Shown here one piece after another: positions 8,747 to 17,300 of a stretch of 64,000 bases of DNA. The notes beneath the pieces were generated by a model. The model did not search any database, had not been told where the DNA came from, and worked only from the letters and a program-made list of their open reading frames with translations. The position numbers and the translations under genes were made by a program. Source of the stretch: Gilvimarinus xylanilyticus (lineage in GTDB: Bacteria > Pseudomonadota > Gammaproteobacteria > Pseudomonadales > Cellvibrionaceae); assembly GCF_024195295.1 (NCBI RefSeq), contig NZ_JAMFTH010000003.1:131501-195500 (forward strand). Reading direction: 5' to 3'. How positions within the stretch are numbered: position 1 is the first letter of the stretch; each line of letters starts with the position of its first letter.

Positions 8747-9159
8747 ACTACGACTACAGCGTTACCTTTATCGGCTTTTTTATCGCGTTGCTAACGCTTT
8801 TTGTCCAATCGATTATCGCCGCCGGCAGTAAAGCCAAACAACCGGGGGCGGTACCGGGCAAAATCAGCGACGAACTTTCCCACGACTCGTTTGTATTCCG
8901 CGCCCACCGCACCTTTATGAACTCGCTGGAAAATATGCCGCTGTTTATCGGCAGCGTATTTCTGGGCATTTTTGCCGGTGCCCACCCGCGCTGGTTAGGC
9001 GTGGCGGTCATGGTCTACGCTTTCGCGCGCATTGTGCATATGATTCTTTACTACGCTATTGCCACCGAGAAAAACCCCAGCCCGCGCAGTTACTTTTTTG
9101 GAATTGCGTTGTTGACGCAGATTGGGATTTTGGGGTTGGTGGGGACGGCGTTGGTCTGA
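8743..9159 (+). CDS. MAPEG family integral membrane protein
   Basis: The start ATG 8743 overlaps the preceding stop as ATGA, with GGAGC seven bases upstream; an in-frame ATG at 8731 is less likely. The 138-residue product has four membrane helices. It has the MAPEG signature region FRAHRTFMNSLENMPLFI in the first loop/helix 2 and FARIVHMILYY in helix 3. MAPEG proteins are membrane enzymes of eicosanoid and glutathione metabolism; bacterial members are mostly uncharacterised. The last ~45 codons are duplicated at 10449-10575 as a gene fragment. Confidence 0.88.
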   Translation: MNYDYSVTFIGFFIALLTLFVQSIIAAGSKAKQPGAVPGKISDELSHDSFVFRAHRTFMNSLENMPLFIGSVFLGIFAGAHPRWLGVAVMVYAFARIVHMILYYAIATEKNPSPRSYFFGIALLTQIGILGLVGTALV

Positions 9160-9177
9160 GGTCTGCAGTGTTTTGAC

Positions 9178-9197
9178 CCGCCTGAGGCGGTTTTTTT
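9178..9197 (+). terminator. Rho-independent terminator after MAPEG gene
   Basis: CCGCC TGA GGCGG is followed by seven T residues. A diverged copy lies at 10592-10613 within the duplicated segment. Confidence 0.85.
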
Positions 9198-9200
9198 GTT

Positions 9201-9423
9201 CGCCCGTGTCGCCGGGCGTGGCGAGTTACTTTTCTGTTGTTTGGGCAACAGAAACCTAACGAAAAGAGAAGCCCACCCCGGCGAATGGCCCAAACGGGTG
9301 CCCTCACTACGGTCGATTTTTGAGGGCCGTATCGACAGGACGTCCGTGTCCTGGCGATACTTGCGCAAACGTCCTGTTTGCTTACCCCAAAAAATCAACC
9401 TGCGTTCGGCTCATTCGCAGGGG
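9201..9423 (+). repeat. Structured dispersed repeat, copy A
   Basis: Starts with CGCCCG TGTCGC CGGGCG (hairpin 0), then a hairpin TTCTGTTG/CAACAGAA and a conserved GGGTGCCCTCACT block. The hairpin ATCGACAGGAC/GTCCTGGCGAT-like and the hairpin GCAAAC GTCCT GTTTGC follow, ending near the TTCGGCTC...GCAGG stem. Homologous to copies A', B, C and B' elsewhere in the window. ORFs read from it on either strand are not credible genes. Confidence 0.85.
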
Positions 9424-9498
9424 CTCCTTATAAATAAAGCGACGCTAAAGCGTTACTTTTTATTGATTTAAGGACACCCAAAGATTCGCGAACATCGG

Positions 9499-9548
9499 GA
9501 TCAGGCCTTACATTTTACACATTGTGTTAAATGTATGTCCTGACCCTC
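9499..9548. repeat. REP-like palindrome
   Basis: An imperfect inverted repeat reads ATCAGGCCTTACATTTTAC then, reversed, TAAATGTATGTCCTGACC. The same motif is at 10388-10436 and, in longer form, 10958-11106. The rest of 9481-9680 shows no gene. Confidence 0.7.
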
Positions 9549-9680
9549 ACCCACTCTTCGGTTAAAAAATTGCCTAATGGGTGACCCTCATCTACTTCGG
9601 GACGAGTAAAGCTTAACGCCCACTAGAGGCAACGCTAACCAGCGTGTTGTGGCTACCGGCAGGCGTTGACGTAGGAAGCA

Positions 9681-9710
9681 AAAAGCCCCGTAGCTTGCTA
9701 CGGGGCTTTT
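9681..9710. terminator. Bidirectional terminator downstream of the 9763 gene
   Basis: AAAAGCCCCGTAG, loop CTTG, CTACGGGGCTTTT: a perfect 13-bp stem with T-runs on both strands. It lies just past the stop of the minus-strand gene at 9763. Confidence 0.88.
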
Positions 9711-9762
9711 TGTGTAACTTAAGTAACCAACAATAATGGTGCCGGAAATGTGTTCGCAATAT

Positions 9763-10272
9763 TTAAGAGCGATTCATCGCCTGGAGCTCGGGGATTATTT
9801 TTTCCCAGTTTTTGTCGACAAAGTCTATGTCCGCTTTACTCGGGGGCATTTGTTTTAGCAACATTGCCGTTTTTTCGTTTCCGGCGGCGGGCAGCGCATT
9901 CCCTTTAAGTTTATGTATCACCAAAAGGCCAATCCGCATTTTATTCCGCATGTAATCGCCGTAGCTGTCCCAACTCTGGTTATCCAGTATGGCTTCGGCT
10001 TTGTCATAAAGGCCTTGCTCTTTCAAGCCAGCCTCAAATAATTGGTCTTGTTTGGTGTTGCTAAGTAACATGATATCAGCCGGGTCATCGTAATCGGCGA
10101 ACGCTTCTAAATCCGAAAACTCATCCATCCCGTTTTCGATGGGCCCTAGCTCGGTAGAGGTTGCTGAAATTCGCTGAATAAGCTCCATGGTTAGTGGCTC
10201 GTCGGCGGTGGCGGGAGTAGATATAAACACTAACGCGAATACAGCGCTAAGCAAGGGGGTAGTCCATTTCAT
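9763..10272 (-). CDS. Secreted/periplasmic protein of unknown function
   Basis: The 169-residue product starts at an ATG preceded by GGAG and has a signal peptide (MKWTTPLLSAVFALVFISTPATA, cleavage about residue 23). The mature part is acidic and helical (GPIENGMDEFSDLEAFADYDD; DFVDKNWEKIIPELQ) with no cysteines and no known motif. Its helix pattern resembles small periplasmic helical proteins. It is the only gene between the two copies of a segmental duplication, so it may have been copied in or left between them. The family is not recognised. Confidence 0.75.
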   Translation of the reverse strand: MKWTTPLLSAVFALVFISTPATADEPLTMELIQRISATSTELGPIENGMDEFSDLEAFADYDDPADIMLLSNTKQDQLFEAGLKEQGLYDKAEAILDNQSWDSYGDYMRNKMRIGLLVIHKLKGNALPAAGNEKTAMLLKQMPPSKADIDFVDKNWEKIIPELQAMNRS

Positions 10273-10387
10273 TGAATGATCTCCATGATAAATACAAAGT
10301 AAAAGTGCCTAAACTAAAGCCGGATTAGGGTACGTCTTACACCGTATTGGCTGCTGTGATGTGGATCACGCCATGAGGAACAGCGGT

Positions 10388-10436
10388 GTCAGACCTTACG
10401 TTTTACACCTTGACGTGAAATGTAAGGCCTGACCCT
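10388..10436. repeat. REP-like palindrome
   Basis: AGACCTTACGTTTTACACC pairs with TGAAATGTAAGGCCTGACC across a short TTGACG loop. It is the same motif as 9499-9548 and the 10.96-11.1 kb repeats. Confidence 0.8.
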
Positions 10437-10448
10437 CCTCTGCTCTTT

Positions 10449-10575
10449 CGCCCGCATTGTGCATATGATTCTTTACTACGCCATTGCCACCGAGAAAAAC
10501 CCCAGCCCGCGCAGTTACTTTTTTGGGATTGCGTTGTTGGCGCAGATTGGGATTTTGGGGATGGCGTTGGTCTGA
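10449..10575 (+). pseudogene. Duplicated 3' fragment of the MAPEG gene
   Basis: Encodes ARIVHMILYYAIATEKNP through the C-terminus as in 8743-9159, with an internal loss of a few residues near the end (ILGMALV against ILGLVGTALV) and stop at 10573-10575. No start codon or upstream half is present. Confidence 0.88.
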
Positions 10576-10591
10576 GGTCTGCAGTGTTTTG

Positions 10592-10613
10592 AGCCGCCTG
10601 AGGCGGGCTTTTT
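10592..10613 (+). terminator. Duplicated terminator hairpin
   Basis: AGCCGCC TGA GGCGGGCT followed by TTTTT; a diverged copy of the terminator at 9178-9197. Confidence 0.65.
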
Positions 10614-10617
10614 GTTT

Positions 10618-10839
10618 GCCCGTGTCGCCGGGCGTGGCGAGTTACTTTTCTGTTGTTTGGGCAACAGAAACCTAACGAAAAGAGAAGCCCACCCCGGCGA
10701 ATGGCCCTAACGGGTGCCCTCACTACGGTCGATTTTTGGGGGCCGTATCGACAGGACGTCCGTGTCCTGGCGATACTTGCGCAAACGTCCTGTTTGCTTA
10801 CCCCAAAAAATAAACCTGCGTTCGGCTCATTCGCAGGGG
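10618..10839 (+). repeat. Structured dispersed repeat, copy A'
   Basis: Nearly identical to copy A (9201-9423), with the same three hairpins and GCAAAC/GTTTGC stem. It is the copy carried by the right half of the segmental duplication. Confidence 0.85.
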
Positions 10840-10902
10840 CTCCGTATAAATAAAGCGTCGCGAAAGCGTTACTTTTTATTGATTCAAAGACACCCATAGG
10901 GT

Positions 10903-11106
10903 ATCGGGGTCAAGGGTACCGGGGTCATACAAGGGTACCGGGGTCAAAGGGTACCGGGGTCAGACCTTACAAATCACACCGGGGCCAAATTAGCCTATCT
11001 ATTTCATCGTGTGAAATGCAAAGGGTACCGGGGTCAGACCTTACAAATCACACCGGGGCCAAATTAGCCTATCTATTTCATCGTGTGAAATGTAAGGCCT
11101 GACCCC
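10903..11106. repeat. Tandem GGGTACCGGGGTCA units and a 71-bp direct repeat with REP-like ends
   Basis: GGGTACCGGGGTCA occurs four times with short spacers between about 10909 and 10962, after a variant GGTATCGGGGTCA. A block that runs from AGGGTACCGGGG through ACAAATCACACC to ATCGTGTGAAATG is then present twice head to tail (about 10949-11019 and 11020-11090). The outermost parts, CAGACCTTACA and TGTAAGGCCTGACC, form the same palindrome as the REP-like motifs. No gene is present. Confidence 0.85.
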
Positions 11107-11218
11107 GATACTTTCAGAACAAGAGGTCTTACTCCGATGTCTACAGGGGAATCATTGAGCGCAATCCAACTGCCAAAGATTAGAATTTTTAAAAATTTCA
11201 GCATAAAGCCTCTTTAGG

Positions 11219-11275
11219 CATATAACGCTTAAATCAGGTGCGCCGTAGGCGTCACCTGGATTTACTTGTTAGGCG
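11219..11275 (-). other. attC-like recombination site 1
   Basis: On the minus strand it reads GCCTAAC (R'' box), an arm AAGTAAATCCAGGTGACGCC, a short loop, the partner arm GGCGCACCTGATTTAA, and GCGTTATAT (R' box). The arms pair except for extra bases on one side only, which is the extrahelical-base signature of integron attC sites. The TAA stop of the adjacent gene lies inside the R'' box, a common feature of gene cassettes. Confidence 0.75.
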
Positions 11276-11910
11276 CGTAATGAAAAAGGCTCTTGATTTT
11301 TAAGGAATTCAAAATCTTTTAGACCGCAGTCAAAAATTCTCTCGAAAATACTCTGGTCACCTGCATTATGAGTGCATAGACACAGATAGTAGTTCTCATC
11401 GTTATGAATAGCATAGATAATCCATTCGCCAGTAATTTTCTTCCTTTCTGAGCGTTCTTCTAATGGTTTCTCAAGAGCGTTATAGAGTAGATCATTTATC
11501 ATATCCTTTGTTATGTGATCTGACTTTTCTGGCGATAGTGCTTCATCGACTATTCCCGATAGTCTACTTCCTCTCAGTTCATTCATTATATTTTGAGGGG
11601 TGAAGTGTGCAGAAAAATAATGTTTATGCCATAAACCTTTTAAAGGCTCTCTATTGAACATAGATGGAGGCTTAGTGAAGCTTCCTTCGTCTCCATTTTC
11701 TAGGGAGATTAACTCATCAATTATTTCTTTTGGAAATATCCCAAACTCGTTCTCATAAATATACAAGTCCAGCCAGAATAGCTCACTGATCCTGTTCTTC
11801 AATGAGCAATCTTCGAGATAGAAATCGCTGAATTTTTTCAATTCTTCCGAAGTAAGAGTTACATCCTTGTTGTTTAGAAAGGCAGTGTATTTTCTATTTT
11901 TTTCGAACAT
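11269..11910 (-). CDS. Cassette gene 1, hypothetical protein
   Basis: The 213-residue protein has no signal peptide or membrane helix and is rich in Glu, Lys, Asn and aromatic residues. It uses AT-rich codons unlike the GC-rich neighbours, which suggests foreign origin. Recognisable segments are ELFWLDLYIYENEFGIFPKE and GEWIIYAIHNDENYYLCLCTH; the latter has the alternating strands of a small alpha/beta domain. I know no family for it. The stop codon sits in the R'' box of an attC-like site and the ATG lies about 25 bases after an ATTAGGC core-like sequence (11934-11940). The gene therefore fills a cassette almost completely. Confidence 0.7.
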   Translation of the reverse strand: MFEKNRKYTAFLNNKDVTLTSEELKKFSDFYLEDCSLKNRISELFWLDLYIYENEFGIFPKEIIDELISLENGDEGSFTKPPSMFNREPLKGLWHKHYFSAHFTPQNIMNELRGSRLSGIVDEALSPEKSDHITKDMINDLLYNALEKPLEERSERKKITGEWIIYAIHNDENYYLCLCTHNAGDQSIFERIFDCGLKDFEFLKNQEPFSLRA

Positions 11911-11933
11911 GTTGAACCTATTTTATATGTAGC

Positions 11934-12100
11934 GCCTAATAGCTAATTCATGAGCATGGTCATATATAGACATTATGTGTATATCTACCATATGTTCCTA
12001 GGCCTGAACCTCATCTCCGCATCTATAATATGGCACGCCCAAACCGGAGGTTTTAGCATCACGCGCAAGCGTCGGATAAGGCTTTATCACTTTGTTATAA
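11934..12100 (-). other. Degenerate attC-like site 2
   Basis: A candidate R'' box TTATAAC (minus strand of 12094-12100) lies just after the stop of cassette gene 2. A candidate R' box ATTAGGC (11934-11940) lies just before cassette gene 1. The 167-base interval contains imperfect inverted repeats but pairing of the outer arms is weak. About 50 bases next to the R' box are homologous to 13521-13570. It could be one long attC or two partial sites. Confidence 0.4.
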
Positions 12101-12109
12101 ATTCTTAAG

Positions 12110-12619
12110 CTACGTACTCATGGCCTCCTTGAATTCCTCTGCTTTTTTCTCAAAATTTTCTTGCGCCTGGTAAAACCTGGGCAATCCTCCCACCTCAATA
12201 GAATTTGGAGGAAAAAACTGAACTATATGTCCTCTAGCAGAATGTGCTGCTTTATAGCTATCCATGAGATTTGGGTAGTAGAGTGAGATGATCATCTCAA
12301 CTTGCTCAAGAAAGCCAGCAACAGATGAATCTTTGACTATCTCATATGCTCTTTCCTCTGGCACTTGCCCTTTAACATACCCGATCATGCCAATATAGAT
12401 ACTGCCAAAATAGGATTGCCACTTTGAAAATGAAAGGTAACACTCCTCTAGCTTTTGTCTCCGGTGTTTGAGACTCTCTTGCTTTACTTCGTGATCATGC
12501 TGGGCCTTCTGCCTTTTATTATGGCCCGAATTGGTGAACATCATTACAACAGCTGCAATCACCATCGAGACTAATGCACCGATAATTGCGCCGAGTATTT
12601 GAGGTGGCAGTTCTTTCAT
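12110..12619 (-). CDS. Cassette gene 2, small membrane-anchored protein of unknown function
   Basis: The 169-residue protein starts 20 bases after the GTTATAA core of the next attC-like site. One membrane helix is near the N-terminus (LGAIIGALVSMVIAAVVMMF, about residues 9-28), followed by a charged coiled-coil stretch rich in Lys, Gln, Glu and His. A helical domain with aromatic residues completes it (SFSKWQSYFGSIYIGMIGYV). It is probably anchored in the inner membrane with the rest in the cytosol. The AT-rich composition matches the other cassette genes. No family is recognised. Confidence 0.7.
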   Translation of the reverse strand: MKELPPQILGAIIGALVSMVIAAVVMMFTNSGHNKRQKAQHDHEVKQESLKHRRQKLEECYLSFSKWQSYFGSIYIGMIGYVKGQVPEERAYEIVKDSSVAGFLEQVEMIISLYYPNLMDSYKAAHSARGHIVQFFPPNSIEVGGLPRFYQAQENFEKKAEEFKEAMST

Positions 12620-12637
12620 TCCGAAATCCGATTAGAT

Positions 12638-12713
12638 TTATAACGTATGGGTAAGAGGCCGGCTTTAGCCAGTCCCAGTAAGCGAGGCGAACGATTTTAA
12701 CCAATTGTTATAC
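12638..12713 (-). other. attC-like recombination site 3
   Basis: On the minus strand it begins GTATAACAATTGGTTAA (R''/L'') and ends TTACCCATACGTTATAA (L'/R'). The ends pair well, as GTATAAC..ATTGGTTAA against the reverse complement TTATAACGTATGGGTAA. The central part contains GCCGGC-type stems. It lies 8 bases after the stop of cassette gene 3 and 20 bases before the start of cassette gene 2. Confidence 0.7.
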
Positions 12714-12720
12714 GAAAAAT

Positions 12721-13512
12721 TCACTTTCCCAACTCAAGTATCGGTGGAAGCTTTATGAGGCCAGCTTGCACTATGGTTAGAGCAGCTATGACGATGGTGA
12801 GCCAGAGCATTTTTCTTTGCGTGGATATGCTTTCAAAGTGTTTTCGCTCTTCTTCCTCGTACGACTCTATAGCTGCGATTCCATGACCAGTAATTTTATA
12901 GTGAATCTGAGATTTATTTAGATGCTCTGTTTCTGCGAGAGCGTCTAAGTAAAGCTCTATGCGGTGATGCTGATCGTCACGGCTTGGGTGTAAGTACCAA
13001 CGAATGTCATACATTAAAGTCATTATGTCTAGGGAGGATATTTCTTCCCGACCGTTGAGCTCAGCTTCTAGAACGGTCTTGAGGATGTCAATTCGTTGCT
13101 TGGTGATAAGTTTTTTTCGGTTGTAAATAGTTTGTGAGATTTTGCTATGTGTAGAGTAAATCCATGCTTTTATGTATGGCGCCCTAAAAACAGTTCCGAC
13201 TGCAAAATCCCACCAGCCAAAGTATGTTGTTGTATAAAGTCCATGGTAATGGGTAAATTCAAATTTATTTTCGATTAGTGATTCGAAGTCGTGCGTTGCA
13301 TGTATTGAGTATCTATCTCCGTCGTATTCAAGGCACTCTAAAGAGTTGCCATTTGCTGAGCAGACAATAAGTTCTTTGCCGGCCCCCGTGGATACGCGAG
13401 TCGTATAACAGTTAACTGCGGCACCTTCATCTCCGGATCGCGGTATGCGATTTGGTGATGGCCGGCGCAGAGCTATTCCCAATAAAGCTCTTTTGATTAT
13501 CGATGAAATCAT
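12721..13512 (-). CDS. Cassette gene 3, hypothetical protein with C-terminal membrane helix
   Basis: I place the start at ATG 13512 because a GTTATAC core-like box lies at 13521-13527, so an in-frame ATG at 13566 would fall inside the previous recombination site. The product of 263 residues has a soluble N-terminal part, a Trp/Tyr-rich middle (YHGLYTTTYFGWWDFAVGTVF) and a helical region. It ends with one membrane helix near the C-terminus (MLWLTIVIAALTIVQAGLI) and a short tail, and would be tail-anchored. No family is recognised. Base composition is AT-rich like the other two cassette genes. Confidence 0.65.
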   Translation of the reverse strand: MISSIIKRALLGIALRRPSPNRIPRSGDEGAAVNCYTTRVSTGAGKELIVCSANGNSLECLEYDGDRYSIHATHDFESLIENKFEFTHYHGLYTTTYFGWWDFAVGTVFRAPYIKAWIYSTHSKISQTIYNRKKLITKQRIDILKTVLEAELNGREEISSLDIMTLMYDIRWYLHPSRDDQHHRIELYLDALAETEHLNKSQIHYKITGHGIAAIESYEEEERKHFESISTQRKMLWLTIVIAALTIVQAGLIKLPPILELGK

Positions 13513-13520
13513 GGCTTTGT

Positions 13521-13570
13521 GTATAACAGCTAATTTATTGGCATGGTCATATTCATATATAGACATTGTA
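13521..13570 (-). repeat. Half attC-like sequence homologous to 11934-11985
   Basis: The plus strand reads GTATAACAGCTAATTTATTGG followed by ATGGTCATA...ATATAGACATT; the same order of words occurs at 11936-11985. It carries a GTTATAC-type core on the minus strand right before cassette gene 3. Confidence 0.55.
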
Positions 13571-13962
13571 TATATCAGACCATTCGTTCATATATAAATT
13601 TACGAACCTGCAGGGACCAAGCACCCACTATTTGTTGTTTCTAGTAAGCCGCCCAAAGCCTCCACTGAAAAACAAGCAACTCAGAAACGAAAAATGAAGG
13701 GCATGCGTCAATGATTAGATACTGCCCTGTTCTGTTCCCAGCCTCCTGGCTACGCGACGGTTTTATAATTGTTTTGCGAGACAACAATAAACGCATGTAT
13801 CGGTGAGGAAAATAGTGCCATGGGTTAACCCGTTTTGCAACGGGTTTACGTCGGACGTCTGATGTTGGAGGTCTGATGCAAAACACAAAATGGAAACAAG
13901 GCGACAATGCAACGAACTCGGGTGGGGTGGTCGCCCGTTTACTGATAAGCCAACCCGGTGTG
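13571..13962. other. Gene-free stretch
   Basis: No convincing gene. It contains an inexact run of the GACGTCT/GATGTCT heptamer family near 13852-13880 and then runs into structured repeat B. Short reading frames on the minus strand have no start signal or family resemblance. Confidence 0.6.
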
Positions 13963-14197
13963 CACTACGAAGTGCCGCTTTTGGGCCCCGTATATCCCGC
14001 CGAACGGAGGCCTGCTTTTTGGGGGTACGCGCACAGGACGTGCGCACAAGCATCGCCAGGCCATGGACGGCCTGTCGATGCGGCCCTGAAAAACAGGCTG
14101 GAGTGAGGGCACCCGCAGGGCGGGATCTCCGGGGTGAGTTTCTTGGCTACTTCTTTACTCATCTAAAGAAGTAGCTCACCCGCCCGGCGACCCGGGC
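13963..14197 (-). repeat. Structured dispersed repeat, copy B (inverted)
   Basis: Read on the minus strand it has GCCCG GGTCGC CGGGC, then a hairpin GCTACTTCTTTA/GTAAAGAAGTAGC. The GGTGCCCTCACT block follows, then ATCGACAGGCC/GGCCTGGCGAT and the stem GCGCAC GTCCT GTGCGC, with a 3' end CACTTCGTAG. It is about 90 per cent like copy B' (19771-20046) but lacks a 40-50 bp insert found there. Confidence 0.85.
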
Positions 14198-14346
14198 ATA
14201 CAGAAAACCCCGCTTCCAGCGGCCCAATCCACATTATCAAGAAAAGTAAAACCCCCTTTCTAACATCTATGAAAACGTATGCATAAACTCCGCACCCCTG
14301 CCCGCCTGTGGCAAACTAATCCCCTAAAAATAAACAGGAGACCACC

Positions 14347-17300
14347 ATGGGCCCGTATGCAACCCACACACTGTTAGCCAGCTTGATCGCAGGCAGCGCT
14401 TTACTCAGCGCCTGCCAACCCGATACCCCCGCCACCGAACAAAGCGTGCAAAGCCCGCCCATGACGGGGCAGATGACCGCGTTTCGCTCGGTGCTGGACG
14501 GCAAGCCCCGCGTGTTGACCCTGCGCCTGGGCGATGACTTAAGCCTTGCCTATGACACAGACGCGGGCACTTTATTTAAAGTGTTGGAAGGCCAGGTGGA
14601 GTTTTCCGGCGCGGTGTACGACCAGAAGCACGGCCCCCAGCCTGGGACCCCGGGGCGGGATTACCTGAAAAATGAAAACGCGCGCTGGCAAGGCGACATT
14701 GAATTTAAAGGCCACCGCTTAAATGGCAACACCCCCACCCTGCTGTACGCGGGCGACGGCGTAAAAATAGAGGAAACCCCCCGTTATCAGATGCAGGGGG
14801 AGCAGGCGGTGGTAACGCGCCAGTTTGTGGTCACTGGCGGTACGGCGAGTTTAAGTGGCTTACAACTGCCACAAAACCATTCTGTGAGTGGCGCAGGTGA
14901 ATTGAACGGTGATCGCCTGATTCTGAAACCGGGCACTACGGAATTAACCCTACACTATTCCGCCCTGCCCCAAGCAAGCGAGCAAGCCAACGGGCAAAAC
15001 GATGCACCGGCCGAGGCAGAACAGCACCCGGGCGAAGCATTAATAGCCGGTAGTGACTGCGCCGCCTGCCACAACCCCGAGGTAAAAACCGTGGGGCCGT
15101 CTTACGCCTCCATTGCGCAGCGTTATATCAATGAAAGCGGCGCGCGGGACATGCTGGCGCAAAAGATTATTGACGGCGGTGCGGGCAACTGGGGGCAAAT
15201 ACCCATGACCCCGCACCCCAGCTTAAGCGCCGAAGACGCCGCCACCATGGTGGATTATATTTTCACCCTGGCACCGGCTGCCGAGCCCGTTGCCGACGGT
15301 GCTAACCCCATGGCGCAACCGGCGGTGGCGGTTAACTTAAAAGACACCACGCCCGAGCTAAACGAAAACACGGCGGGCGCGCTGTTTTACCTGCATTATT
15401 TTTCCGGCGACCAACCCAATGTGGACGTACTGCGCAATACGCCACCGGCGCTGGCGGCGCACAGCGCGCAAATTCATTTGCCCGACATAGACGCCTTTGA
15501 GCCGATTAAAGAGCGTTTTGCGTATCAGGTAAAAACCAACTTAAAGCTGGACAAACCGCTGCAAACCACCTTGCGTTTGGTGAGCGACGATGGCTCGTAT
15601 TTGTATTTAAACGGCGAGCTCGCCATCAACCACTGGGGCTTTCACGGCCCCGACCCCATGGATGCCAAGATCGATTTAGAAGCGGGCCTGCACCCACTGG
15701 AAATTATTTATTTTCAGGGCACCTCGGGCGCGGCGTTGTCGCTGCAATGGAAAAACCCCGCCACCGGCAAGTTTGAGTTAATCCCAGAATCCATGCTGGT
15801 GGTTACGCCCAATGATTCGCGCACGGTAGAGCCGGTGGTTACCGACCCGGACATTGTGAAAACCGTGCCCGGAGATACGCGCGAAGTGGCGGGCGTGCAC
15901 CCATCATTCAATTTGCACCAGGCACGCCCAGAAGAATTTGAACCCATGGTGGGCGGGTTGGACTTTTTGCCCGACGGCCGGTTAGTGGTCTCCACCTGGG
16001 ACCCGGAAGGCTCGGTGTATATTGTCTCGGATTGGGATGCGGCGCCGGAAAATATTCAGGTTAAGCGCATCGCCCGCGGGCTTGCCGAACCCTTGGGTTT
16101 AAAAGTGGTGGACGGCGATATTTACGTGCTGCAAAAGCAAGAGCTGACCCGCCTAGTGGATGTGAACGGCGATGAAATTATTGACGAGTATCGCCTGGTA
16201 GCGAACGACTGGTCCGTGACCGGCAACTTTCACGAGTTTGCCTTTGGCCTGGAGTATCAAGACGGCTATTTTTACGGCGCTTTGGCCACCGCCATTTTAC
16301 CCGGCGGCGCCAGTGCCGACCCGCAAGCGCCCGATCGCGGCCACGCGTTTAAGGTGAACAAAAGCACCGGCGAAGTCACCATGATTGCCTCGGGCCTGCG
16401 CACCCCCAACGGCATAGGTTTTGGCATTGACGAGCAACTGTTTATTGCCGACAACCAAGGCGACTGGGTTCCGTCCAGCAAAATTATCGAGTTAACCGAA
16501 GGCGCCTGGTACGGTTCACGCTCGGTGGATTTTGCCGGCACCGAAAACTTAACCGAAACCCTGCCGGTGGTGTGGCTGCCGCAAGATGAAATTGGCAACT
16601 CGCCGGGCGAGCCCGCGCCGCTGAATGTCGGCCCCTACCAAAACCAGATGATTCACGGCGAAGTCACCCACGGCGGTATTAAGCGCGTGTTTGCCGAGCG
16701 CATTAACGGCCGCTTGCAGGGCGCGGTATTTCGCTTTACCCAGGGCTTAGAAGCCGGGGTTAACCGCTTGCAATGGGCGTCCGATGGCTCGCTGATTGTG
16801 GGTGGCGTAGGCAACCCCGGCAACTGGGCCCACGCCGGTGGCAAGTGGTATGGCTTGCAGCGTTTAAACTACAACGGCAATACCGCCTTTGAAATGCTAA
16901 GCGTTAGCGCGCGCAGCGACGGTTTTGAAATTACCTTTACCGAGCCGGTCGCTGCCGGGCAAAACATTACCGCCGAAGATTTTGAGGTTATTCAGTGGCG
17001 TTACGAACCCACCAGCGAATACGGCGGCCCGAAACTGGACAAAGGCCCGCTAAAAGTTGAAGCGTTTTCGCTGTCGCAAGATCGCCGCCGCGCGCAGTTT
17101 AAATTGGCCGGGCTAAAAGAAAACCACTTGGTGTATTTCCGCATTAAGCGCGGCTTTGTGAGCGAAAGCGATAACGAGTTGTGGACCACCGAAGCCTGGT
17201 ACACCTTAAACGCGATTCCGGAAAATAAACCCGTTGCAATCAACACTGACTACCAGCCAAGTAATAACCACTTAAGCGAAGCGGAAAAAACCGACGGCTG

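Larger units (their letters stand above)
9020..9475 (+). repeat. Segmental duplication, left copy
   Basis: The end of the MAPEG gene, its terminator and structured repeat A up to the TTTTTATTGATT segment near 9470 recur in the same order and orientation at about 10446-10885 with high identity. The two copies flank about 970 bases that contain a single minus-strand gene. Confidence 0.88.
10446..10885 (+). repeat. Segmental duplication, right copy
   Basis: Repeats 9020-9475: MAPEG gene end, terminator and structured repeat. Differences include a short deletion near the MAPEG end and scattered substitutions, so it is not very recent. Confidence 0.88.

Noticed and set aside
9056-9398. Minus-strand reading frames in structured repeat A
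   Set aside because: The same frames reappear in other copies with disruptions and their residues follow the repeat, not codon constraint.
10403-10897. 164-residue minus-strand reading frame
   Set aside because: It spans the duplicated segment and structured repeat A' and has no start signal or family.
13641-13907. 88-residue minus-strand reading frame
   Set aside because: It runs through the gene-free stretch and the heptamer remnant; no start site and odd composition.
13876-14174. Plus-strand frames in structured repeat B
   Set aside because: They are readings of the repeat hairpins and recur in B' with a frame-breaking insertion.
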